DNA from: Saprospiraceae bacterium
GTDB taxonomy: Bacteria; Bacteroidota; Bacteroidia; Chitinophagales; Saprospiraceae
Assembly (NCBI GenBank): GCA_020628755.1
Contig: JAHDEQ010000098.1
Coordinates: forward strand, 1 to 16,143
Direction of reading: 5' to 3'
Length of the DNA: 16,143 nt
The notes beneath the pieces were generated by a model. It searched no databases, had not been told where the DNA came from, and worked only from the letters and a program-made list of their open reading frames with translations. The position numbers and the translations under genes were made by a program. Shown in pieces: positions 1 to 6,690 of this stretch (within the stretch, counting starts at the first letter, position 1; each line of letters starts with the position of its first letter).

Positions 1-1203
1 CCAAAAATCACGCCCAATCGAATTGCTATAAAAGTTCGACCCGCTGTGGAAAAAATCATCCGCAAAGGACATCCCTGGGTTTTTGAAGATGCAATAACTA
101 AGCAAAATCAAGAAGGCAAAGCAGGTGATTTAGCCATCATTTTTGATGCTAAAAAAAATAAATTTCTAGCCATTGGTTTATTCGACCCGCACTCTCCTAT
201 TCGAGTAAAAATACTTTCCAATCAACCTGCAACAGTTGACCAATCATTTTTTGAAAAAACGATTGAAGAGGCTTATCAAAAAAGATTGCCTCTTTTTGAG
301 ATGGATACCAATAGCTACCGATTTATCAATGGCGAAAATGATGGTTTGCCAAGTTTTATTACTGATGTGTATGCCAATGTTTTGGTAGTAAAATTATATT
401 CCTTTATATGGTTGCCTTATTTAGAAATGTTATTTCCGATTTTATTGAAAAAAAGTAACTGCCAAACCCTTGTCTTGCGGCTCAGCCGCAATCTGCAAAA
501 AGCTCCCGAATTATTGCAGGGATTAAATGATGGTCAAATCATTTATGGAAATTTAGAATCTGAAGAAGTTATTTTTAAAGAACATGGACTTAATTTCTTT
601 GCCAATGTTATCAAAGGTCATAAAACAGGTTATTTCCTAGACCATCGCACCAACCGACACCAAATCGGGAAGCTCTCCAAAAACAAATCCGTTTTGGATA
701 TTTTTGCTTATGCTGGTGGTTTTTCGGTGCACGCCTTGGGAGGAGGCGCAAAACGAGTAGTCAGCTTGGATATTAGCAAACAAGCGCTTGAAATGGCTCG
801 TAAAAATGTAAGCCTTAACTTCCAAAATCCTAAACACGAATGCTTGGCGATGGATGCCTTTAAAGGAATGGAGTTGCTAAGAAAAAAAGGAGAAAAATTT
901 GATATTGTAGTCGTTGACCCTCCATCTTTTGCTAAAAGTCAGTCCGAAATTGACGGTGCTTTAAAAGCGTATCAGCAACTTGCCCAACTCGCCATTCCCT
1001 TGGTGCAACAACATGGAATGTTGTTGCTGGCCTCTTGCTCTAGCAGAGTCTCTTCTGATGTGTTTTTTGAAACTTCAATTTCTGTTTTACAACAATCCAA
1101 TCGAAATTTTAAAGAAATTAAACGTACTTTCCATGATATTGACCATCCAATATCATTTCCTGAAGGTGCGTACTTGAAAGCTATCTATTTCCAAATAGAT
1201 TAG
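1..1203 (+). CDS. rlmI: Class I SAM-dependent rRNA methyltransferase, RlmI-like (5'-partial)
   Basis: Probable 23S rRNA (cytosine-C5)-methyltransferase of the RlmI (YccW) family, acting on ribosomal RNA in the cytoplasm with S-adenosylmethionine. A GTG lies at 46, but the frame is open to base 1, and the 15 upstream codons (PKITPNRIAIKVRPA) read as the start of the N-terminal PUA domain that continues into RKGHPWVFEDAI. The true start is therefore probably left of the window. Numbering from the GTG: PUA-like part to about residue 60; a middle domain; the family signature GHKTGYFLDHRTNR at 191-204; SAM motif I (VLDIFAYAGGFSVHALGGGA) at 216-235; VDPPSF at 290-295; and SCSS with the likely catalytic cysteine C331. 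The visible length nearly matches the family's roughly 395 residues. No terminator is seen after the stop. Family assignment is firm; the exact target base is inferred from E. coli RlmI. Confidence 0.9.
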   Translation, partial: PKITPNRIAIKVRPAVEKIIRKGHPWVFEDAITKQNQEGKAGDLAIIFDAKKNKFLAIGLFDPHSPIRVKILSNQPATVDQSFFEKTIEEAYQKRLPLFEMDTNSYRFINGENDGLPSFITDVYANVLVVKLYSFIWLPYLEMLFPILLKKSNCQTLVLRLSRNLQKAPELLQGLNDGQIIYGNLESEEVIFKEHGLNFFANVIKGHKTGYFLDHRTNRHQIGKLSKNKSVLDIFAYAGGFSVHALGGGAKRVVSLDISKQALEMARKNVSLNFQNPKHECLAMDAFKGMELLRKKGEKFDIVVVDPPSFAKSQSEIDGALKAYQQLAQLAIPLVQQHGMLLLASCSSRVSSDVFFETSISVLQQSNRNFKEIKRTFHDIDHPISFPEGAYLKAIYFQID

Positions 1204-1255
1204 TATAATCGTAATTTCTAAAGAATGTATCAAAACAAAAAAAGGCAATAATATT

Positions 1256-1263
1256 TATCTTTG
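1256..1263 (+). promoter_or_regulatory. Putative Bacteroidota -7 box (TATCTTTG) for the pullulanase operon
   Basis: TATCTTTG fits the TAnnTTTG -7 consensus of the Bacteroidota primary sigma factor. It sits in the 85-nt gap after the methyltransferase gene, 25 nt before the pullulanase ATG. No TTG/TTTG -33 element is visible at the expected spacing, so this is a half match. Confidence 0.45.
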
Positions 1264-1288
1264 AGGCAAGTTATTTATAGCACAACCA

Positions 1289-3292
1289 ATGTACATAAAA
1301 CCATCCAACTTCGTTTTATTGTTTTTGACAAGTTTTTATTTTATGTCTTGCAAAACTCATTCTACAACTTACAAGTCTTTTGAAGAATTTCCTATCTACG
1401 AAGGCAATGATTTAGGTGTTTCTTATTCTGGACAATTATCTATGTTCAAATTATGGTCGCCCGAAGCCGAAGCCGTCAAACTACGTTTGTACGAAGAAGG
1501 GCTCGGAGGCGAAGCTATCCAAGAAGAAAATATGCACCAAGGCGAAAAAGGAGTTTGGGTAAGTAAATTAAAAGGCAATCAAGAAAAATTATATTATACT
1601 TATCAAATAAAACACAAAGGACAATGGCTCGCCGAATCGCCCGATCCTTATTCGATAGCTTGTGGCGCAAATGGTCAACGCTCCATGATTTTGGATTGGA
1701 AAAACGCTGCCCCAATTGACTGGGACAAAGACAAAGCTCCTCCTTTGAAAAAACCGAACGACATCATTCTTTACGAAGTCCATGTTCGAGATTTTAGTAT
1801 TCACCAAAGTTCAGGTATTCAGCACAAAGGAAAATTTCTTGGCTTTACCGAGCAAAACACTCAAACACTCAACGGCATCAAAACAGGAATTGCTCACCTC
1901 AAAGAGTTGGGAGTGACGCACGTGCATTTACTTCCATCTTTTGATTTTAGGAGTTTGGACGAAGAATTGCCTTACTCCGAAGACCGCTACAATTGGGGCT
2001 ACGACCCACACTTATATAATGTACCCGAAGGAACTTACAGCACCAATGCCAAAGCTGGTCATGTGCGTGTACAAGAGTTTAGAGCGATGGTACAAGCCCT
2101 TCACCAAGCAGGCATTCGAGTAATTTTGGATGTAGTGTATAATCATACAGGCGCAACCGAAGAATCTGTCTTTAACCAAACGACTCCTGGTTATTATTAT
2201 CGCCAAAATGCAGAAGGAGGTTTCTCTAATGCTTCGGCTTGCGGCAACGAAATTGCCTCGGAGCGTCCGATGGTTCGGCAGTTTATCGTCAATTCGGTCA
2301 AACATTGGGTCAAAAACTATCATATTGATGGTTTTCGTTTCGATTTGATGGGCATACATGATATTGAAACTATGCAAGCTGTCCGAGCAGCACTCGACGA
2401 AATTGACCCAAATATTTTTGTCTATGGCGAAGGCTGGCTCGCTGGCGACAGTCCACTCGCCGAAGACAAAAGAGCTACCAAAGCCAATGTTAGCCAACTC
2501 AATGGTGTGGCTGCTTTTAGCGATGAAATTCGAGATGGACTCAAAGGTCATGTTTTTACACAGGATGCGAGGGGTTTTGTGAGTGGTTTGGAGAACCAAA
2601 AAATGAGCGTTCAATATGGAATTGTAGGTGGCATCAACCATCCGCAAATTGACTTTAGCAAAGTCAATTATACCGACAAGGCTTGGGCAAGTTCGCCCAG
2701 CCAATGTATTGTTTATACCAGTTGTCACGACAATCATACGCTTTGGGATCGTTTGCTTAATTCTATTCCAAAAGCCAGCGAAGCCGAGCGTACTCAGATG
2801 CAGCAACTAGCTTTAGGAATTGTCTTGACTTCGCAAGGTGTTCCATTTTTGCACGCAGGTTCTGAATTTTGTCGAACCAAGGATGGCGTTGAAAATTCTT
2901 ATAAACATCCCGATTCAACTAATCAAATTGTTTGGACACGAAAAGAGAAATATCATTCTACTTTTGACTTTGTAAAAAATATGATTGCTTTACGCAAAAA
3001 ACACCCAGCCTTTCGACAAGCTACGGCTACCGCCGTAGCGGCTAATCTCAACTTTTTAGAAACTGATAACGCCAATCTCATTGCTTACCAACTCAATAGC
3101 GAAGCCGCAGGCGATACTTGGAAGCAAATTTTAGTTTATCATAATGGTTCTAACGAAAATATCTCTGTTGATTTACCCAAAGGCAATTGGCAAGTTGTGG
3201 TAGAGGCCGAGCAAGTAAATGAAGCAGGAATTAGAACCGTAAAATCGAAATTAGATTTACCTAAAATTGGGACATTAATACTCAAAAAATAA
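1289..3292 (+). CDS. pulA: Type I pullulanase, lipoprotein (GH13 debranching enzyme)
   Basis: Hydrolyses alpha-1,6 branch points in pullulan, glycogen or starch-derived dextrins. The N-terminus is a lipoprotein signal: a hydrophobic stretch followed by FMSC with lipidated C21, so the enzyme is membrane-anchored in the envelope. No acidic residues follow the cysteine, so nothing supports surface export. Order: CBM48-like beta-sandwich (about 40-130), then a GH13 barrel with YEVHVRDFS (162-170), the type I pullulanase signature YNWGYDP (234-240), DVVYNH (281-286), GFRFD with nucleophile D352, YGEGW with acid/base E381, and HDN with D481 as transition-state stabiliser. A C-terminal beta domain follows from about 590. 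All catalytic residues are present, and 667 residues is normal for the family. proA starts 3 nt after the stop, so it probably heads a proA-proB-hutI transcript. That partnership is unusual, because pullulanases normally sit with other glucan genes. Confidence 0.93.
   Translation: MYIKPSNFVLLFLTSFYFMSCKTHSTTYKSFEEFPIYEGNDLGVSYSGQLSMFKLWSPEAEAVKLRLYEEGLGGEAIQEENMHQGEKGVWVSKLKGNQEKLYYTYQIKHKGQWLAESPDPYSIACGANGQRSMILDWKNAAPIDWDKDKAPPLKKPNDIILYEVHVRDFSIHQSSGIQHKGKFLGFTEQNTQTLNGIKTGIAHLKELGVTHVHLLPSFDFRSLDEELPYSEDRYNWGYDPHLYNVPEGTYSTNAKAGHVRVQEFRAMVQALHQAGIRVILDVVYNHTGATEESVFNQTTPGYYYRQNAEGGFSNASACGNEIASERPMVRQFIVNSVKHWVKNYHIDGFRFDLMGIHDIETMQAVRAALDEIDPNIFVYGEGWLAGDSPLAEDKRATKANVSQLNGVAAFSDEIRDGLKGHVFTQDARGFVSGLENQKMSVQYGIVGGINHPQIDFSKVNYTDKAWASSPSQCIVYTSCHDNHTLWDRLLNSIPKASEAERTQMQQLALGIVLTSQGVPFLHAGSEFCRTKDGVENSYKHPDSTNQIVWTRKEKYHSTFDFVKNMIALRKKHPAFRQATATAVAANLNFLETDNANLIAYQLNSEAAGDTWKQILVYHNGSNENISVDLPKGNWQVVVEAEQVNEAGIRTVKSKLDLPKIGTLILKK
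3020..3039. repeat. GC-rich perfect hairpin inside pullulanase
   Basis: Arms GCTACGGC (3020-3027) and GCCGTAGC (3032-3039) enclose a 4-nt loop. It codes for an alanine/threonine-rich stretch (QATATAVAA) near the end of the barrel. It is notable because the genome is AT-rich and because its CGTAG/CTACG core recurs in palindromes at 13620-13680. It may be chance or a repeat fragment tolerated in the frame. Confidence 0.4.
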
Positions 3293-3295
3293 ATC

Positions 3296-4435
3296 ATGCA
3301 AGAAAAAATAAACCATACTTTTTCTATCATGGCAGATGAAATCAATAGTAGCCGAAAAAAACTACTCGAACTCAATGCCAAAGATGTCGAAACTTGTGAT
3401 AAGACAGATATTGCACTTTTTGACAGACTCCATCTTGACGATAGCAAAATTGATGGTATGATAGATGCTTTGCTCAAAGTCAAAGAAAAAGAATCTCCTT
3501 TAGGAAAGACTTTATACAAGTTTACACACGAAAATGGAATGCTCGTCGAAAACAAAACCGTTCCCTTTGGTACTATTCTTATTGTCTATGAATCACGACC
3601 CGATGTCACTGTTGAAGCAACAGCAACTGCACTAAAATCTGGCAATAAAATTTTATTAAAAGGTGGAAAAGAAGCTAAAAACAGCAATCTGTTTTTGCAT
3701 CAATGTTGGGTAAATGCACTTCAAAAAGCTGCCTTAGAAAAAGACAGAGTTCGTTATTTGAATATGGATAGAACTAGCTTTCAAGCCTACCTCAAAAATC
3801 CTGACACACCAATTGATTTGATTATTCCTAGGGGTGGAGAAAAACTAATTGCTTATGTTCATAGTGTGGCACAATGTCCCGTTTTGGTAAGTGGTAGAGG
3901 GAACAATTTTTTATATGTTTCGGAGTATGCCGACCTTTCTATGGCTCAAAACTTGATTATTCAATCCAAAGTTTCTAAAATCTCTGCTTGCAATGCTTTA
4001 GACAAAGTTTTGATTCACAAAAATATTTCACCACAATTTAAAACTGATTTGCAAACAGAACTGCAAAATCGAGGTGTTGCCATCATCGCTGCAAGCGATG
4101 ATGCCGTTTGGATGGAAGAGTTTTTAGACATGAAAATTGTACTTTCTGAAGTTGTGAATACTAATCAAGCCATTCAATTAATCAATAAATATTCAGGCAA
4201 ACACTCTGCTACAATAGTAAGTAATGACGATCAGGAAGTTCAACATTTTATGAATGAGGTAGATTGTGCGGCCGTTTATCATAATGCTTCTACCCGATTT
4301 ACGGATGGCTTTCAATTCGGACTCGGTGCCGAAATGGCAATCAGCACCGAAAAATTGCACCATCGAGGCCCTCTTGGAATCGAACATCTCGTCACCAACA
4401 AATGGTATATAAAAGGTAATGGACAAACACGTTAA
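3296..4435 (+). CDS. proA: Glutamate-5-semialdehyde dehydrogenase (gamma-glutamyl phosphate reductase)
   Basis: NADPH-dependent reduction of gamma-glutamyl phosphate to glutamate 5-semialdehyde, the second step of proline synthesis, in the cytoplasm. Aldehyde dehydrogenase fold. Visible ProA signatures are VYESRPDVTVEA (97-108), LKSGNKILLKGGKEA (113-127), PRGGEKLI (178-185), catalytic C232 in ISACNALDKVL, and the C-terminal block NASTRFTDGF...RGPLGIEHL...GNGQTR (330-379). At 379 residues it is shorter than the 417-residue E. coli enzyme, mainly through a reduced N-terminus. The region before the active site reads GRGNNFLYV rather than the enterobacterial CHVYVD-type sequence. The ATG lies 3 nt after the pullulanase stop and the gene overlaps proB by 17 nt, so the two proline enzymes are translationally linked, in the order proA-proB instead of the enterobacterial proB-proA. 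Confidence 0.95.
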   Translation: MQEKINHTFSIMADEINSSRKKLLELNAKDVETCDKTDIALFDRLHLDDSKIDGMIDALLKVKEKESPLGKTLYKFTHENGMLVENKTVPFGTILIVYESRPDVTVEATATALKSGNKILLKGGKEAKNSNLFLHQCWVNALQKAALEKDRVRYLNMDRTSFQAYLKNPDTPIDLIIPRGGEKLIAYVHSVAQCPVLVSGRGNNFLYVSEYADLSMAQNLIIQSKVSKISACNALDKVLIHKNISPQFKTDLQTELQNRGVAIIAASDDAVWMEEFLDMKIVLSEVVNTNQAIQLINKYSGKHSATIVSNDDQEVQHFMNEVDCAAVYHNASTRFTDGFQFGLGAEMAISTEKLHHRGPLGIEHLVTNKWYIKGNGQTR

Positions 4436-5174
4436 AACTAAACTTTTAATCAAATTTGGTACGGCAACACTGACCAAATCAGGCGATAAAATTTCTAGGG
4501 CGAAGCTAGAAGATATTGCACAGCAAGTCGCAACTTTAAGAGCAGATTATGATATAATTTTGGTCTGTTCTGGTGCAATCGCTGCTGCTAAACAATTTAT
4601 CAAACTAGAAAAATTAAATAGTAGCGATATTAAAGAAAAACAAGCCTTAGCTGCCATCGGACAACCTTTTTTGATGAAACTTTTATATGAATCGTTTCGA
4701 GATTTTGATATTCCAGTGGCGCAATGTTTATTGTCTTATAATGATTTGAAAAACGAAAATTCTCGTCAAAATATCAGCAACACCTTTTCGGTATTGCTCG
4801 AAAATGGAATTGTCCCCATCGTAAATGAAAACGACACAACAGCTACCGAAGAAATCAAGTTTGGAGACAACGACAAACTGTCTGCTTTGGTCGCTTCTTT
4901 GCTCAAGGTTGACCGTTTGATAATTGCGAGCAATACTTTTGGTCTTTATGATGACCAACAAAATACGATAGAAACGGTCAAAGATATAGGTAGTGTCAGA
5001 AAATATATACAAGTCAAAAAATCAAGTCAAGGTACGGGAGGTATGACTTCCAAAATGGATGCCGCCGAAATTGCACAAAAACACAATATCGAAACTTGGA
5101 TTGTTAATGGTCATGAGGATAATTTCATCTTCAAATCTCTCCAAAATCAATCTAAGTTTACCAAAATAGTATAA
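4419..5174 (+). CDS. proB: Glutamate 5-kinase, short form without PUA domain
   Basis: ATP-dependent phosphorylation of glutamate to gamma-glutamyl phosphate, the first committed step of proline synthesis. Amino-acid kinase fold: LLIKFGTATLTK (9-20, phosphate-binding loop), CSGAIAAAK (50-58), QALAAIGQPFL (75-85), the strongly conserved VPIVNENDTTATEEIKFGDN (132-151), and GTGGMTSKMDAAEIA (205-219) in the nucleotide-binding part. The protein stops at 251 residues; the usual enterobacterial form adds a C-terminal PUA domain (about 367 residues), absent here with no sign of a frameshift. The ATG lies inside the proA end (17-nt overlap), preceded by a purine-rich AAAAGG, so coupling with proA translation is likely. 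hutI begins 3 nt after the stop. Proline feedback is expected for the family but cannot be judged from sequence. Confidence 0.94.
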   Translation: MDKHVKTKLLIKFGTATLTKSGDKISRAKLEDIAQQVATLRADYDIILVCSGAIAAAKQFIKLEKLNSSDIKEKQALAAIGQPFLMKLLYESFRDFDIPVAQCLLSYNDLKNENSRQNISNTFSVLLENGIVPIVNENDTTATEEIKFGDNDKLSALVASLLKVDRLIIASNTFGLYDDQQNTIETVKDIGSVRKYIQVKKSSQGTGGMTSKMDAAEIAQKHNIETWIVNGHEDNFIFKSLQNQSKFTKIV

Positions 5175-5177
5175 ACT

Positions 5178-6410
5178 ATGCTCATCAAAAACATCAAAGA
5201 ACTTTTTCAAGTTGAATCAACTCCACGCGCTGACATTTTACGTGGAACAGAAATGGCAGAACTTCCTAGTCTGAAAAATGCTTGGGTTTGGGTAGAAAAT
5301 GAACGTATAAAAGACTTCGGAACGATGGAAAATTGTCCTGTCGTCGCAGGCGAAACCATCGATGCGACGGACAAAATGGTTCTACCGACTTGGTGCGATT
5401 CGCATACACATTTGGTTTTTGCGGGCAGCCGTGAAGGGGAATTTGTTGATAGAATAAAAAGATTGACTTACGAAGAAATTGCTCGCCGAGGTGGCGGAAT
5501 TCTCAATTCCGCCAAGCGTTTGCAAGCTACTTCCGAAGAAGATTTGCTAGAACAATCTTACCAGCGTTTACAAGAAGTCATTGGTTATGGAACTGGCCTC
5601 ATCGAAATCAAAAGTGGTTATGGCTTGACCGTCGAAAGTGAGTTAAAAATCTTACGAACCATCCAAAAGCTCAAAAAACTTAGTCCTATTGAGATAAAAT
5701 CGACTTTTCTTGGCGCACATGCCATTCCCTTAGCCTATAAAAACAATCGAGCAGCTTATATTCAATTGATTATTGAAGAAATGCTTCCCAAAATTGCCGA
5801 AGAAAATCTGGCTGATTATATTGATGTTTTTTGCGAAAAAGTAGCTTTTTCGGTAGCTGAAACAGAACGAATAATTGAAGCTGGATTGAAATATGGTTTA
5901 AAACCAAAAATTCATACCAATCAATTCAATTGTATGGGTGGCATACAAGCAAGTGTAAAGCATGGAGCCATTTCTGTTGACCACTTAGAAGTGGTCAACG
6001 AGGAAGAAATCGAATGTCTGAAAAATTCAAACACAATTGCGACCTTATTGCCTTCAGCTCCATTTTTCATCAATGACCATTATCCACCTGCTCGAAAATT
6101 GATTGATGCAGGTTTAGGAGTCGCTTTGGCAACTGATTTCAACCCAGGCTCTACGCCTTCGGGACGTATGCCATTTGTTTTATCTTTGGCCTGTATCAAA
6201 TTGCGAATGACTCCCGAAGAAGCCATCAATGCTGCAACTATTAATGGAGCAGCAGCCTTGGAATTGCGGCATGATTATGGAAGTATTGGCATAGGGAAAA
6301 TTGCTAATATATTAATCACAAAAAAAATCCCTTCTCTCGGATATTTACCCTATTCCTTTGGCAGCGATTTGGTAGAAGAAGTCATCTTAAAAGGACAGAA
6401 AATCGTTTGA
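5178..6410 (+). CDS. hutI: Imidazolonepropionase (histidine degradation)
   Basis: Hydrolyses 4-imidazolone-5-propionate to N-formimino-L-glutamate, the third step of histidine breakdown, in the cytoplasm. Amidohydrolase superfamily, 410 residues, normal for HutI. Metal-binding HTH at H76/H78 (in LPTWCDSHTHLVFAGSRE), then RRGGGILNSAKR (103-114), IEIKSGYGL (142-150), and further probable metal ligands H181 (GAHAIP), H246 (IHTNQF) and D320 (ATDFNPGS). The SADHLE-type block is SVDHLEVV (266-273). All key residues are present. It starts 3 nt after proB. Formiminoglutamate becomes glutamate, the substrate of ProB/ProA, so the cluster could route histidine carbon into proline; hutH, hutU and hutG are not in the window. 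Two perfect inverted repeats lie within the gene (5493-5513, 5976-5999). Confidence 0.95.
   Translation: MLIKNIKELFQVESTPRADILRGTEMAELPSLKNAWVWVENERIKDFGTMENCPVVAGETIDATDKMVLPTWCDSHTHLVFAGSREGEFVDRIKRLTYEEIARRGGGILNSAKRLQATSEEDLLEQSYQRLQEVIGYGTGLIEIKSGYGLTVESELKILRTIQKLKKLSPIEIKSTFLGAHAIPLAYKNNRAAYIQLIIEEMLPKIAEENLADYIDVFCEKVAFSVAETERIIEAGLKYGLKPKIHTNQFNCMGGIQASVKHGAISVDHLEVVNEEEIECLKNSNTIATLLPSAPFFINDHYPPARKLIDAGLGVALATDFNPGSTPSGRMPFVLSLACIKLRMTPEEAINAATINGAAALELRHDYGSIGIGKIANILITKKIPSLGYLPYSFGSDLVEEVILKGQKIV
5493..5513. repeat. Perfect 9-bp inverted repeat inside hutI
   Basis: GGCGGAATT (5493-5501) and AATTCCGCC (5505-5513) with a 3-nt loop. It encodes the conserved GGGILNSA motif, so part of the symmetry could be forced by the protein, but synonymous positions also match. 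Confidence 0.5.
5976..5999. repeat. Perfect 11-bp inverted repeat inside hutI
   Basis: GTTGACCACTT (5976-5986) and AAGTGGTCAAC (5989-5999) are separated by AG, which would make a near-continuous hairpin in the mRNA. It covers codons for VDHLEVVN around the conserved DHLE block. It is the strongest intragenic palindrome I found in the operon. Confidence 0.55.
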
Positions 6411-6511
6411 TGAAAAACGTAACTCATTTAAACAATAATTCGTTAACCTTGAGCGAGCTTGCCAACCGATTAGAAACAATATTTAAAATGATAGCTCGTT
6501 TTAAATGTTAA
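6410..6511 (+). CDS. Possible small ORF, 33 codons, overlapping the hutI stop
   Basis: The hutI stop and an ATG overlap as TGATG (6408-6412), a typical arrangement for translational reinitiation. The frame gives a 33-residue peptide (MKNVTHLNNNSLTLSELANR, then LETIFKMIARFKC) ending in TAA at 6509-6511. The second half could form an amphipathic helix. I recognise no family, and nothing beyond the overlap and coding length supports expression. It may be a chance ORF in the leader of the next transcription unit. Confidence 0.2.
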   Translation: MKNVTHLNNNSLTLSELANRLETIFKMIARFKC

Positions 6512-6567
6512 TTGGAAACTAACATTCATTCTAAGCCCTTTCAGTCGTTAAAGTTTCCTATCTTTTT

Positions 6568-6575
6568 TACTTTTG
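6568..6575 (+). promoter_or_regulatory. Putative -7 box (TACTTTTG) for the adhesin gene
   Basis: TACTTTTG fits TAnnTTTG and lies 115 nt before the adhesin ATG, giving a leader of roughly 110 nt. The -33 side holds no clean TTG; TTTC at 6539-6542 is poorly spaced. The rest of the 280-nt gap between hutI and the adhesin holds the small ORF, a weak 7-bp inverted repeat (6504-6526) and the hairpin at 6647-6672. Confidence 0.4.
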
Positions 6576-6646
6576 TGGTTTCAAACCTCAGAAAGCAAAA
6601 TACAAACACACTATAATTTATTCTCAGACGATAATTATTTAAAAAC

Positions 6647-6672
6647 TTTTTACAAACCATCGTTTGTAAAAA
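6647..6672. repeat. Perfect 11-bp inverted repeat in the adhesin leader
   Basis: Arms TTTTTACAAAC (6647-6657) and GTTTGTAAAAA (6662-6672) flank CATC. It ends 18 nt before the adhesin start codon and lies downstream of the likely promoter, so it would form a 5'-UTR hairpin or a protein-binding dyad. It is too AT-rich and has no following T-run, so I do not call it the terminator of the upstream operon. Confidence 0.55.
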
Positions 6673-6690
6673 TATTAATTTAAGCAACTA

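Noticed and set aside
2012..2806. Long minus-strand open frame (264 codons) opposite pullulanase
   Set aside because: The plus strand carries every catalytic motif of pullulanase across this stretch, and the minus translation shows no domain; it is a shadow frame.
3139..3555. Minus-strand open frame spanning the pullulanase-proA junction
   Set aside because: Ser/Leu-rich antisense translation with no motif; both plus-strand genes are clearly coding.
6504..6526. AATGTTA/TAACATT inverted repeat after hutI as an operon terminator
   Set aside because: Only 7 AT-rich base pairs, a 9-nt loop and no T-run; too weak to call.
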